Assembly: GCF_001269365.1 (NCBI RefSeq)
Contig: NZ_CXOM01000001.1
Location: 124,090-188,089 of the forward strand
Origin: Limnohabitans sp. Rim11
Lineage (GTDB): Bacteria > Pseudomonadota > Gammaproteobacteria > Burkholderiales > Burkholderiaceae_C
Direction of reading: 5' to 3'
DNA: 64,000 bases
Of the stretch, positions 40,360-49,094 are shown piece after piece (within the stretch, counting starts at the first letter, position 1; each line of letters begins with the position of its first letter). The notes under the pieces were generated by a model. The model searched no databases. It worked only from the letters and a program-made list of their open reading frames with translations, and was not told where the DNA came from. The translations under genes were made by a program, and so were the position numbers.

Positions 40360-41367
40360 ATGGACACTCAGACCGCTTTGTGGGTGGTGATGTTGCTGGT
40401 TGCTTTGGCGCTGGCATTTGACTTCATGAATGGTTTTCATGATGCTGCCAATTCAATTGCCACAGTCGTTTCAACGGGCGTTTTAAAACCGACGCAGGCT
40501 GTTGTCTTTGCTGCTTTTTTCAACTTCATTGCCATCTTCATTTTTCATTTAAGTGTGGCTGCCACTGTTGGCAAAGGCATTGTGCAGCCAGGTGTTGTAG
40601 ACACCCATGTGGTATTTGGCGCTCTGGTTGGAGCCATTACATGGAATGTCATTACTTGGTACTACGGAATCCCTAGCAGTTCTTCGCATGCGCTCATTGG
40701 CGGCATTGTGGGTGCGGTCATTGCTAAAGCGGGCGCAGGCGCACTGTTGTCTGCTGGCGTGATGAAGACAGTTATCTTCATTTTTGTGTCGCCTATGCTC
40801 GGCTTTTTGTTGGGTTCTTTGATGATGGTGTTGGTGGCCAATATTTTCAAGCGCACACGCCCCTCCAGAGTCGATAAATGGTTCAGACGCTTGCAATTGG
40901 TTTCTGCAGGTGCCTACAGTTTGGGGCACGGCGGCAATGACGCGCAAAAAACCATTGGCATCATTTGGATGTTATTGGTGGCCACTGGCTACATGTCTTC
41001 TACTGAAACTTCGCCCCCCACTTGGACCATTGTGAGCTGCTACATGGCCATTGGATTGGGCACCATGTTTGGTGGCTGGCGCATCGTAAAAACCATGGGC
41101 CAAAAAATCACCAAGCTAAAGCCAGTCGGTGGGTTTTGTGCTGAAACTGGCGGTGCCATGACATTGTTCTTGGCAACAGCCATGGGCATTCCTGTTTCTA
41201 CGACACACACCATTACCGGCGCCATTGTGGGTGTTGGCTCCACGCAGCGTGCCAGTGCGGTGCGATGGGGTGTTGCAGGTAACATTGTTTGGGCATGGAT
41301 CTTAACCATCCCAGCCAGTGGTTTTGTGGCAGCTATTTCGTATTGGCTGAGCCTGCAGTTATTTTGA
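40360..41367 (+). CDS. pit: Low-affinity inorganic phosphate transporter (PiT family)
   Basis: Metal-phosphate/proton symporter in the inner membrane. 335 residues, shorter than E. coli PitA (about 500) because it lacks most of the central cytoplasmic loop. The duplicated PiT signature is clear: FDFMNGFHDAANSIATVVSTG (about 21-41) and SLGHGGNDAQKTIGIIWM (about 187-204); GIPSSSSHALIGG and GIPVSTTHTITGAIVGVGS are the matching inverted-repeat motifs. Paired with the DUF47 gene. Its 3' end overlaps the TM2 gene on the other strand by 9 bases. Confidence 0.95.
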   Translation: MDTQTALWVVMLLVALALAFDFMNGFHDAANSIATVVSTGVLKPTQAVVFAAFFNFIAIFIFHLSVAATVGKGIVQPGVVDTHVVFGALVGAITWNVITWYYGIPSSSSHALIGGIVGAVIAKAGAGALLSAGVMKTVIFIFVSPMLGFLLGSLMMVLVANIFKRTRPSRVDKWFRRLQLVSAGAYSLGHGGNDAQKTIGIIWMLLVATGYMSSTETSPPTWTIVSCYMAIGLGTMFGGWRIVKTMGQKITKLKPVGGFCAETGGAMTLFLATAMGIPVSTTHTITGAIVGVGSTQRASAVRWGVAGNIVWAWILTIPASGFVAAISYWLSLQLF

Positions 41368-41850
41368 GTTTTGTATTTCAGTGGCGCGATCTGTGCCTTG
41401 GCTAATCGCTTTAGCCTCTTCAATTTGGTGCTCAAAATAGCGTTGAAAGCTGAACACGATGCTGGCCATCAAAATGGTCGTGCCCATCAGCAAAGCGGCA
41501 GCTACACCAAAAATGGTGAGCCAGTTGCTGGTGTCTGCTTGATCAGAAGAGGCCACACCTGCGTTGAATTTTGAATGCCATTTTTCTGGCGCCATCAAGC
41601 CGTAGACAATGGCATTCAGTGCGCAGCCCGCAAAAGTAAAGCCAATCAGTGGAATCAAGATCCAACTCAAGACGTCATCTTGTCCAAACTCGAATGCCCG
41701 TTGTAAGCCGTACCAACCCAAGGCGGTTGGGATGGGCAAGACCCATCCTAGTTTGTTTGAAAAACCGAACAAGTAGAAGCGGTGTATGCCCAACGGGCCA
41801 AGTAAAAAAGTCAGCCAAACGGCCAGAGTTTTGTTTTTCATAACTTGCAT
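41359..41850 (-). CDS. TM2-domain membrane protein
   Basis: 163 residues. The N-terminal part (KNKTLAVWLTFLLGPLGIHRFYLFG) is the TM2-type motif, two helices joined by a GxxGxHRFYLG-like turn. Another span follows around 60-85, and a further helix near 115-135 ends in a charged tail. The start at 41850 overlaps the GNAT stop as TAATG, suggesting coupled translation; a second ATG lies 3 codons inside. Function unknown. It converges on pit and overlaps its 3' end by 9 bases. Confidence 0.75.
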   Translation of the reverse strand: MQVMKNKTLAVWLTFLLGPLGIHRFYLFGFSNKLGWVLPIPTALGWYGLQRAFEFGQDDVLSWILIPLIGFTFAGCALNAIVYGLMAPEKWHSKFNAGVASSDQADTSNWLTIFGVAAALLMGTTILMASIVFSFQRYFEHQIEEAKAISQGTDRATEIQNSK

Positions 41851-42371
41851 TATTCAGGAGAACGTTTGTCACCGTGCCCCAAATCCTTTTCCATCATGAC
41901 GATGTCAAGCCATCGATTGAATTTCCAACCGCATGCTTTCACAACTCCCACAGATTGAAAGCCGACCGAGGTGTGAACACCAATTGAGCCTGCATTGCCC
42001 GAGTCGCCAATGACCGCAATCAGCTTTCTGATTCCTGCCGCTTCGGCTGCTCTGCAGAGCTCGGCCATGAGCAATCTTCCCCAGCCCTTGCCAGAGGCAT
42101 TCGGTGCCAAGTAAATGGAGTCTTCAGCCGAAAATCGGTAGGCGGGGCGGGGCTTGAACCAATTGCAGTAGGCAAAGCCCTGAACCTGCCCGTTTTCTTC
42201 AATCACCAAGTAGGGTAGGCCCTTGCTCAGGACGTCTTCCCGCCTGGCCGTCATATCTGGCAGGCTAGGGGGCTCAATCTCAAAAGTGCCAGTGCCATGC
42301 AGAACATGATGTTGGTAAATGGCCGTGATGGCGCTTAAATCTTCAGGCTGGCTAGGTCGAATGGTGGGCAT
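41850..42371 (-). CDS. GNAT N-acetyltransferase, phosphinothricin-acetyltransferase type
   Basis: 173 residues, GNAT fold. IRPSQPEDLSAITAIYQHHVLHGTGTFE at the N-terminus and the SIYLAPNASGKGWGRLLMAELCRAAEAAG acetyl-CoA loop (about 85-113) match the Pat/Bar/YncA group. Natural substrates of chromosomal members include methionine sulfone/sulfoximine and similar amino acid analogues; the actual substrate is not known here. Divergent from rpsP; the rpsP -10 box lies 16 bases from its ATG. Confidence 0.85.
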   Translation of the reverse strand: MPTIRPSQPEDLSAITAIYQHHVLHGTGTFEIEPPSLPDMTARREDVLSKGLPYLVIEENGQVQGFAYCNWFKPRPAYRFSAEDSIYLAPNASGKGWGRLLMAELCRAAEAAGIRKLIAVIGDSGNAGSIGVHTSVGFQSVGVVKACGWKFNRWLDIVMMEKDLGHGDKRSPE

Positions 42372-42386
42372 TCCTAAACTCCGGGT

Positions 42387-42404
42387 TATAATCAGCGGCT
42401 TTTC
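42387..42404 (+). promoter_or_regulatory. rpsP promoter: -10 box plus GGCTTTTC start region
   Basis: TATAAT (42387-42392), CAGC, GGCTTTTC. The predicted start falls in the CTTTTC run. 16 of 18 bases are identical to the rplS promoter at 44264. The -35 is weak. The leader before the rpsP ATG is about 105 bases. Confidence 0.6.
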
Positions 42405-42503
42405 AGTGTGTCACTGGCCGGGTGGCCAGTTGCGTGTCTCAAACGCTGGAAGAATTTGTGAGTTGGCAATGTTTGCCTGCTCGACACCACCCTAGGATAA
42501 ATC

Positions 42504-42755
42504 ATGGTTGTCATTCGTCTTTCTCGTGGCGGTTCTAAAGCCCGTCCATTTTTCAACATTGTTGTGGCAGACAAGCGCGTTCGCCGCGATGGCCGTTTCA
42601 TTGAGCGTATCGGTTTTTACAACCCTATCGCCAAAGACACAGAAGAAGGCCTGCGCGTCGTGCAAGACCGTTTGACTTACTGGACCGGCGTTGGCGCACA
42701 AGTGTCACCTACCGTTCAGCGTTTGGTCAAACAAGCTGCCGCCAAAGCTGCTTAA
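42504..42755 (+). CDS. rpsP: 30S ribosomal protein S16
   Basis: Small-subunit assembly protein. 83 residues, complete: [41 protein letters not shown] is the conserved N-terminal half. First gene of rpsP-rimM-trmD, with rplS following, the order found in most bacteria. Confidence 0.98.
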   Translation: MVVIRLSRGGSKARPFFNIVVADKRVRRDGRFIERIGFYNPIAKDTEEGLRVVQDRLTYWTGVGAQVSPTVQRLVKQAAAKAA

Positions 42756-42785
42756 GCCTTTTTAGGCTTCGCCTAAGGCATTGCT

Positions 42786-43400
42786 GTGTTACCCCATCTA
42801 GAGTCTGCCGAAATGCCGGCAGATGCCATTGAGGTGGGGCGCATTGCAGATGCATGGGGTATCAAAGGCTGGTTCAAAGTCTTGCCCCACAGCGCCTCCC
42901 CCGAGGCGCTTTTTTCTTCTAAGCGTTGGTATCTGCTGCCTTCCGATCGCGCTGTTGGCGGTGCCAAATCGCCCACAGCAAAGGCTGCTGCGGCATCTAC
43001 GACTGCGGCTAAGCCAGTTCTGCTCAAAATCAAAGAAGCCAAAGAACATGCCGACACCGTTGTGGCCTGCTCTTTGGATGTGGCCGACCGAAACCAAGCC
43101 GAAGCCCTCAAGGGTGCGCGTATTTTTGTACCGCGCTCTAGTTTTCCAACGGCCGGCACCGACGAATATTATTGGGTTGATTTATTGGGCCTCGATGTTT
43201 TCAATCGAGAAGGCGTAGCACTGGGCCAAGTCAAAGACCTGATGTCGACAGGTCCTCAAACTGTTTTGGTGTTGGCCCAAGCCTCAGCTGAACCAGGCAA
43301 GCCAGCCACTGAGCGCATGATTCCCTTTGTTTCTGCCTTTGTAGACAACGTGGATTTGCCGGGCCGCAAGATCACGGTCGATTGGCAACTAGATTACTAG
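42786..43400 (+). CDS. rimM: Ribosome maturation factor RimM
   Basis: Binds S19 and assists assembly of the 30S head. 204 residues from the GTG at 42786; the ATG at 42813 would give 195. The N-terminal beta-barrel (IEVGRIADAWGIKGWFKVLPHS) and the C-terminal PRC domain (YYWVDLLGLDVFNREGVALGQVKDLMSTGPQTVLVL) are both clear. Longer than the usual 170-185 because of an Ala/Lys/Thr-rich insert near residues 58-77 (KSPTAKAAAASTTAAK). Confidence 0.94.
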   Translation: MLPHLESAEMPADAIEVGRIADAWGIKGWFKVLPHSASPEALFSSKRWYLLPSDRAVGGAKSPTAKAAAASTTAAKPVLLKIKEAKEHADTVVACSLDVADRNQAEALKGARIFVPRSSFPTAGTDEYYWVDLLGLDVFNREGVALGQVKDLMSTGPQTVLVLAQASAEPGKPATERMIPFVSAFVDNVDLPGRKITVDWQLDY

Positions 43401-43417
43401 GAAAGTGAGGGCAAGCC

Positions 43418-44203
43418 ATGCGCTTTGACGTCATCACATTGTTTCCTGAATTGTTTGCGCCATTTTTAACTTCTGGCATCAATCGCCGAGCCTTTGAAAC
43501 GGGGGCGGTTGAACTCAAACTTTGGCAGCTTCGTGACTTTGCAGATGGCACCTATCGCAGGGTTGATGACCGTCCTTTTGGTGGCGGCCCCGGCATGGTG
43601 ATGTTGGCTGAGCCCTTAGAGAAATGCTTGTTGGCCATCCGCCAAGATCGGGCAGCCTCAAATGCCCAGGTGTCCCAAGCACCCGTGGTTCTTTTTTCGC
43701 CCATTGGCAAAGCCCTGAATCACGCAGCCGTTGAGACATGGTCTCAAAGTGAGGGCGCTATTTTGATTTGTGGACGCTATGAGGGTCTGGACCAGCGCTT
43801 CATTGATGCACATGTCGATGTGCAAATTAGCTTGGGTGATTTTGTGTTGTCCGGTGGCGAGATTGCTGCCATTGCACTTTTGGATGCGGTAGCGCGCTTG
43901 CAGCCAGGCGTTTTGAACGATGAAGGCAGCCACCAAATGGACAGCTTCAATCCTGCCCTAGATGGCTTGCTCGATTGTGGCCACTACACCCGTCCCGAAA
44001 CTTGGAACCATGAAACTGTGCCTGCTGTTCTGATGTCTGGGCACCATGCAGACATTGCCAAATGGCGGCGGCAGCAAAGTTTGGAGCTGACACAGAAACA
44101 TCGACCTGACCTGATTGAGTCGGCCAGGGCAATGGGCAAACTAAGCGCCAAAGATGAATACTTTTTGATTCATTTTTGCGGTTCAAGCACTGGCAATTCA
44201 TAA
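43418..44203 (+). CDS. trmD: tRNA (guanine-N1)-methyltransferase
   Basis: Methylates G37 of tRNAs reading CNN codons, preventing +1 frameshifts. 261 residues, SPOUT knot family. MRFDVITLFPELF start, DDRPFGGGPGMVM and the knot motifs ICGRYEGLDQRFID and LGDFVLSGGEIAAIALLDAVARLQPGVL are intact. Lies 17 bases after rimM. rplS follows only after 196 bases. Confidence 0.97.
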   Translation: MRFDVITLFPELFAPFLTSGINRRAFETGAVELKLWQLRDFADGTYRRVDDRPFGGGPGMVMLAEPLEKCLLAIRQDRAASNAQVSQAPVVLFSPIGKALNHAAVETWSQSEGAILICGRYEGLDQRFIDAHVDVQISLGDFVLSGGEIAAIALLDAVARLQPGVLNDEGSHQMDSFNPALDGLLDCGHYTRPETWNHETVPAVLMSGHHADIAKWRRQQSLELTQKHRPDLIESARAMGKLSAKDEYFLIHFCGSSTGNS

Positions 44204-44263
44204 CAACGCTAGTCGGCAACATTTCAATGCTTGGCCGCCCGCCAACAGTCTCAAAAACAAATA

Positions 44264-44334
44264 TATAATCAAAGGCTTTTCGATCCTCTGCCCGCCGCGG
44301 CTGTTGCGATTGAACTGGGTTGAAGCAGCCCAGT
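44264..44334 (+). promoter_or_regulatory. rplS promoter and leader hairpin
   Basis: TATAAT (44264-44269), CAAA, GGCTTTTC, nearly identical to the rpsP start region. Downstream, ACTGGGTTG-AAG-CAGCCCAGT (44314-44334) is a 9-bp stem-loop with one G:T pair in the predicted leader of about 125 bases. The rest of the 196-base trmD-rplS gap holds no other gene. Whether the leader binds L19 or another factor is unknown. Confidence 0.55.
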
Positions 44335-44399
44335 CCAGTCAGCATAGAAGCCGCCTTTAGCGTAGCGTTGTGCACGATCGATAGATGAAAGAGCTCAAA

Positions 44400-44783
44400 A
44401 TGAATTTGATTCAAACTCTCGAGCAGGAAGAAATTGCCCGTTTGGGTAAAACAATTCCTGACTTCATGCCTGGTGACACCGTGATCGTTAGCGTTAACGT
44501 GGTTGAAGGTACACGCAAGCGTGTGCAGGCTTATGAAGGTGTTGTGATTGCCAAGCGCAATCGCGGCTTGAACAGTGGTTTCACCGTTCGCAAAATTTCA
44601 AGTGGTGAAGGCGTGGAGCGTACGTTCCAAACATACAGCCCCTTGATTGCCAGCATTGAAGTCAAACGCCGCGGTGATGTTCGCCGCGCCAAGTTGTACT
44701 ATTTGCGTGATCGTAGCGGCAAGTCTGCACGTATCAAAGAAAAGTTGCCACAACGCGCTGTTAAAACCACAGCTGCTGCGTAA
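44400..44783 (+). CDS. rplS: 50S ribosomal protein L19
   Basis: Large-subunit protein at the subunit interface. 127 residues. The start [28 protein letters not shown] at 44400 matches the family; an ATG five codons earlier is also in frame, but AAGAG spacing favours 44400. The core [45 protein letters not shown] is intact. Followed by a terminator. Its own promoter suggests expression partly independent of rpsP-rimM-trmD. Confidence 0.97.
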   Translation: MNLIQTLEQEEIARLGKTIPDFMPGDTVIVSVNVVEGTRKRVQAYEGVVIAKRNRGLNSGFTVRKISSGEGVERTFQTYSPLIASIEVKRRGDVRRAKLYYLRDRSGKSARIKEKLPQRAVKTTAAA

Positions 44784-44814
44784 AGCACTTCGACGGTCTT
44801 TCGGGACCTTCATG

Positions 44815-44851
44815 AAAAAACCGCCAAGGCTTTCGCCAAGGCGGTTTTTTT
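44815..44851 (+). terminator. Terminator after rplS
   Basis: AAAAAACCGCC ... GGCGGTTTTTTT with an inner GGC/GCC pair around TTTC and a symmetric AA/AA internal loop. T run 44845-44851. The A run gives some leftward capacity for the converging helicase gene. Confidence 0.9.
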
Positions 44852-44885
44852 ACGCCCCTGTTTGGCAGGGGCATGGGTAGGGGAA

Positions 44886-46892
44886 TTAACCGCGTGTGAC
44901 TTTCAACACTTTAGCGCCAGTGCGCTTAGGTGCTGCGTGTCCGCCGGCATTGTGGGGCTTGAAGTTTCCAGCACCAACGACCTTGGGGCCACGGGGGGCG
45001 AAGCGATCGCCTGAGCCGCCACGCGCATTGTCACGGCCGCCTGGAGCGCCTGAAGCACGGGGTGCACGGCTGTCGCGTGCTTCAAAGCGGTCGCCACCAC
45101 GGTTGTCAGGGCGTTGATCGCCACGGGGCTCGAAACGGCCTTCGCCACCGCGAGGTGCAAAGCTGCGCTGTTCGCCGCGGGAGTCACCACGGGGTTCGAA
45201 GCGACCCTCAGGGCGGAAATCGCCGCGTCCTTCAGGACGACCTTCAAAACGGGGTGCAGGTGCACCACGGTTTTCAAAGCGATCGCCACGACCTTCAAAA
45301 CGGTCGCCACCACGGTTGCCTTCAAAGCGTGGCGCACCGCGTGATTCAAAACGGTCACCACCGCGGTTGCCACCAAAGCCACCACCACCGAATGGACGGC
45401 CACGACCACCGCGGTCGCCGCGGTCATTGCCGCCACGGCCTGAGCGGGTTTCGGGGAAATTGAGTTTGGGTTCCATGCCTGGAATTACTTCGGCTTTGAA
45501 CGGCTGACGGCTGTAGGCCTCGATGTCCATAATTTTGCGACGGTCGCGAATTTCGGCGAAGGTGATGGCCAAGCCATCGCGACCAGCACGACCCGTACGG
45601 CCAATGCGGTGTGTGTAGTCTTCGGCCTTCATGGGCAAACCAAAATTGAAGACGTGGGTGATGGTGGGCACGTCAATACCGCGCGCCGCCACATCGGTGG
45701 CCACCAAGATTTGAACTTGGCCATTGCGCAAAGCCATCAAACGGCGATTGCGCAAACCTTGGCTCAAAGCACCGTGCAGGGCAACGGCATCAAAGCCATC
45801 TTGCTGCAGGTCTGCTGCCAAACCATCGCACTCAATTTGCGTGCTGGCAAACACAATGGCTTGATTGATGGACGCGTCACGCAACCAGTGGTCAAGCAAT
45901 TTGCGCTTGTGCTGTGCGTTGTCGGCCCAGAACAAAACCTGCTTGATGTTGCTGTGCTTTTCTTGAGGTGAATCGATTTGGATCTTTTGAACCGATGAAC
46001 CACCATCGTGCATGACGCGCATGGCCAGTTGCTGAATGCGCGGTGCAAAAGTGGCGCTGAACATCATGGTTTGCTGGCGCTGGCTGGTCATTTGGTTGAT
46101 GTCGGCCAGGTCGTCTGAGAAGCCCAGGTCCAACATGCGGTCGGCTTCGTCGACCACCAAGAACTTAACTTTGTCGAGCTTGATTTGCATGGAGCGTTGC
46201 AGGTCGAGCAAACGACCTGGCGTGGCCACCACCAAGTTGGCATTTTGCAACTTGGCAATTTGCAACTGGTAAGGCATGCCGCCCACAATGTTGGCCACGC
46301 GGAGGCCACGGCAATGCTTGACCAAATCGATGGCATCGTGCGCAACTTGCTGGGCCAATTCGCGTGTGGGGCAAACAATCAAGGCGCCGGGTGAGGGTGC
46401 TTTGAAATTGCGGGCGTTGGTGGGGTCTTTGCGCTTAGGACGCTTGGGGGCTGGCTCGCCATTGGCGGCGGCATCGGCGCAGGCTTTGGCAAATGCAGCG
46501 CGCTCGGCTTCTTCTTCAGCGGCCAGCTCTTGCAACAGGGTGTGCAACACGGGCAACAAGAAGGCGGCAGTTTTGCCTGAGCCTGTTTGGCTTGACACCA
46601 TCAGGTCGATGTATTTGTGGGCTTCGCCCAAGGTTTCTTTGGGCAGTGCCAAAGGAATGGCTTTGAGTTGGACAGAAGTAGGTTGGGTGTAGCCGAGGTC
46701 GGCCACAGCTTGAACCAATTCAGGGGCCAAGCCCAAGAGCACGAAGCCATTGGGTTGCTCTGGGGTGGTTTCAGTTTCGAGGGTGTCGTTCACATTGGCA
46801 GCATCAAGCGCCAAAGTTTCGGTCACGAAAGTTTCGTTCGTAGAGGATTGCGCAGACGACAAGTCGTCCTGCACTTCAAAAGCGTCAGTCAT
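44886..46892 (-). CDS. DEAD-box RNA helicase with RGG-rich tail
   Basis: 668 residues from the ATG at 46892 (MTDAFEVQ); an in-frame ATG at 46940 would add 16. The Q motif and motif I (SSQTGSGKTAAFLLPV), DEAD (VVDEADRMLDLGF), SAT (MFSATF) and HRIGRTGRAGRDG show a complete helicase core. An acidic N-terminal 60 residues and a roughly 35-residue Lys/Arg/Pro-rich insert between motifs I and Ia precede conserved PTRELAQQV. The last 170 residues are Gly/Arg/Asp/Phe/Glu repeats (GGDRFEGRGDRFENRG pattern) ending in a basic patch, typical of RNA-binding low-complexity tails. Likely role in ribosome assembly or cold growth. A 279-base gap separates it from orn upstream. Confidence 0.92.
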   Translation of the reverse strand: MTDAFEVQDDLSSAQSSTNETFVTETLALDAANVNDTLETETTPEQPNGFVLLGLAPELVQAVADLGYTQPTSVQLKAIPLALPKETLGEAHKYIDLMVSSQTGSGKTAAFLLPVLHTLLQELAAEEEAERAAFAKACADAAANGEPAPKRPKRKDPTNARNFKAPSPGALIVCPTRELAQQVAHDAIDLVKHCRGLRVANIVGGMPYQLQIAKLQNANLVVATPGRLLDLQRSMQIKLDKVKFLVVDEADRMLDLGFSDDLADINQMTSQRQQTMMFSATFAPRIQQLAMRVMHDGGSSVQKIQIDSPQEKHSNIKQVLFWADNAQHKRKLLDHWLRDASINQAIVFASTQIECDGLAADLQQDGFDAVALHGALSQGLRNRRLMALRNGQVQILVATDVAARGIDVPTITHVFNFGLPMKAEDYTHRIGRTGRAGRDGLAITFAEIRDRRKIMDIEAYSRQPFKAEVIPGMEPKLNFPETRSGRGGNDRGDRGGRGRPFGGGGFGGNRGGDRFESRGAPRFEGNRGGDRFEGRGDRFENRGAPAPRFEGRPEGRGDFRPEGRFEPRGDSRGEQRSFAPRGGEGRFEPRGDQRPDNRGGDRFEARDSRAPRASGAPGGRDNARGGSGDRFAPRGPKVVGAGNFKPHNAGGHAAPKRTGAKVLKVTRG

Positions 46893-47171
46893 ATTTTTTC
46901 TCGCACGGACGTCCGCAAGATTTGCGGTGGCGCCGTTCATGGTTAAAAAACATCAACCATCAAACGGAGCTCGGTGCTGTTTGAAGAGAGTGGGCATAAC
47001 GAGAAGTTATGGCGCCATCTTTTCCAGTCGAGTGACTCTTATCAGTGAGTCAAAGGCATGAAGGGTGATGCACAAGGGCTGCGGCACGAGGCCTGTTTGC
47101 AACTCAGCCGGCGATTATGGCACAGTTTTTTGAGTTTGTGCGGGTTTTCCCTGAAATGATTTGAGCGAGTC

Positions 47172-47768
47172 TCAGAGCTTGATGAAATGCTCTCTGTAAT
47201 GGGCCAATTCCTCGATGGACTCGTGCACATCAGCCAGCGCGGTGTGCTTTTGTTGTTTTTTGAAGCTGTTGAACACCTCAGGCTTCCAGCGTTTGGAGAG
47301 TTCTTTGAGGGTGCTGACATCCAAATTGCGATAGTGCAAATAGGCTTCCAATTTGGGCATGAACTTGACCAAAAAACGGCGATCTTGGCTAATGGTGTTG
47401 CCGCACAGGGGTGAATTATTTTTGGACACGTACTTTTTGATGAAGGCCAAAATCTGCTCTTCGGCGTCTTGCTCCGACGTGGTGGAAGCTTTCACTTTGT
47501 CAATCAATCCGCTGCGGCCATGCGTGCCTTTGTTCCATGCATCCATTTTGTTGAGGAGCTCGTCGCTTTGATGAATGACGCACACAGGGCCTTCTATGCG
47601 GGGGTTGAGGTGAGGGCCAGTAACGATCACTGCAATCTCCAAGAGACGCTCTTTTTCGGGGTCGAGGCCCGTCATTTCGCAGTCAATCCAAACCAAATTG
47701 TCGTCCGATTTGGCGAGCGTCGCTTCTGAGTTGTCAGACGGGAGAGGGGCTTGAGTGTTCGCTGTCAT
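47172..47768 (-). CDS. orn: Oligoribonuclease
   Basis: DEDDh 3'-5' exonuclease that degrades 2-5-mer RNAs and pGpG. 198 residues with an extended N-terminus (about 20 extra residues) before [23 protein letters not shown]. The catalytic set is in [25 protein letters not shown] (Exo II) and [14 protein letters not shown] (Exo III). The 279 bases downstream, to the helicase start, contain no gene that I can support. Divergent from the M48 protease gene. Confidence 0.95.
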   Translation of the reverse strand: MTANTQAPLPSDNSEATLAKSDDNLVWIDCEMTGLDPEKERLLEIAVIVTGPHLNPRIEGPVCVIHQSDELLNKMDAWNKGTHGRSGLIDKVKASTTSEQDAEEQILAFIKKYVSKNNSPLCGNTISQDRRFLVKFMPKLEAYLHYRNLDVSTLKELSKRWKPEVFNSFKKQQKHTALADVHESIEELAHYREHFIKL

Positions 47769-47834
47769 TTCAAAATATGGCTTTTCGTGAAGACTCTGAT
47801 TGTCGCTGATGTCAGCTGATCTACACTTCGGTCT

Positions 47835-49094
47835 ATGAATCCAACTTTGACTCTGACTTATTTGTTGGTGGGCGCGCTGCTCACCAATGTTTTACTGAAG
47901 CTCTGGCTCAATGCCCGGCAAGTGCGGCACGTGGCGCAGCATCGTGGCGAAGTGCCCAAAGCTTTTGCCAATCAGATTTCCTTGAATGACCACCAGAAGG
48001 CGGCAGACTACACCCTGGCCAAAGCCAAAGTTGGGCAGATCGATTTGTTGATCGATGCGGCTGTGCTGGTGGGGTGGACTTTGATGGGTGGCTTGAGCGC
48101 ATTGAACGCCACGATTTTGTCCTACTTGTCGCCTGGGCTATGGCAGCAAGTGTTGCTGGTGCTGGCCTTTACTTTGGTGGGCGGCCTCCTTAATTTGCCT
48201 CTGTCTTTGTATCAAACCTTTGTGTTGGAACAAAAGTTTGGCTTTAACAAAATGACTTGGAAGCTATGGCTCAGCGACTCACTTAAAGGCCTGGTTCTTG
48301 GGTTGGTGCTAGGCGTGCCACTCATCGCCATGGTTTTGTGGCTCATGCAAGCCGGCGGGGTGTATTGGTGGTTTTGGACATGGTGTGCCCTGGTGTTTTG
48401 GCAACTGTTTTTAATGGCCATTGCACCCAATGTCATCATGCCGATGTTTAACAAATTTACCCCCTTAGAGGACGAAGCTTTAAAGACCAGGGTGAATGCG
48501 CTCATGCAGCGCGCAGGCTTTACGGCCAAAGGTTTTTTTGTGATGGACGGTAGCAAGCGTTCGGCACACTCCAATGCGTTCTTTACAGGTTTTGGTGCTA
48601 GCAAGCGCGTGGTGTTTTTTGATACCTTGCTGAAACAATTAACACCTTCAGAAATGGAAGCTGTTTTGGCGCATGAGTTGGGCCATTTCAAACACCGACA
48701 TATTTTCAAAATGATGGCCACCAGTTTTGTCATGACCTTGTTGGGTTTGGCGCTGCTCGGTTTTGCATCGCAGCAAATTTGGTTCTACACAGGACTCGGT
48801 GTGATGCCCAATTTAACGGGCGGAAACGAAGCCGTGGCCTTGTTGTTGTTCATGTTGGTGGTGCCTGTGTTCACGTTCTTGTTGGCACCTGTTTCTTCAT
48901 GGCGTTCTAGGGTGCAAGAATACGAAGCGGATGCCTATGCCGTCTCGAAAACCCCAGCAGCAGATTTAAGTTCAGCATTGCTGAAGTTGTATCAAGACAA
49001 TGCGTCTACGCTCACACCAGACCCCTGGTATGTCAAGTTTTATTACTCGCACCCGCCTGCCAGTTTGCGTTTAGCGCGCATGCAACATGCGTAA
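47835..49094 (+). CDS. M48 family membrane metalloprotease (Ste24-like)
   Basis: 419 residues. It has the M48 N-terminal domain with several membrane helices (about 1-200), then the catalytic domain with the zinc motif [13 protein letters not shown] (about 277-289) and the downstream third ligand in [12 protein letters not shown] (about 358). Resembles CAAX prenyl protease 1 (Ste24) more than HtpX by the long N-terminal domain. Bacteria lack prenylated CAAX proteins, so the substrates are probably membrane proteins. rsgA begins 8 bases before its stop. Confidence 0.9.
   Translation: MNPTLTLTYLLVGALLTNVLLKLWLNARQVRHVAQHRGEVPKAFANQISLNDHQKAADYTLAKAKVGQIDLLIDAAVLVGWTLMGGLSALNATILSYLSPGLWQQVLLVLAFTLVGGLLNLPLSLYQTFVLEQKFGFNKMTWKLWLSDSLKGLVLGLVLGVPLIAMVLWLMQAGGVYWWFWTWCALVFWQLFLMAIAPNVIMPMFNKFTPLEDEALKTRVNALMQRAGFTAKGFFVMDGSKRSAHSNAFFTGFGASKRVVFFDTLLKQLTPSEMEAVLAHELGHFKHRHIFKMMATSFVMTLLGLALLGFASQQIWFYTGLGVMPNLTGGNEAVALLLFMLVVPVFTFLLAPVSSWRSRVQEYEADAYAVSKTPAADLSSALLKLYQDNASTLTPDPWYVKFYYSHPPASLRLARMQHA

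Noticed and set aside
44903-45436. Repetitive DNA that could be taken for a CRISPR-like or satellite array
   Set aside because: The repeats are codon-level repeats of the RGG tail of the helicase, with no spacers of constant length.
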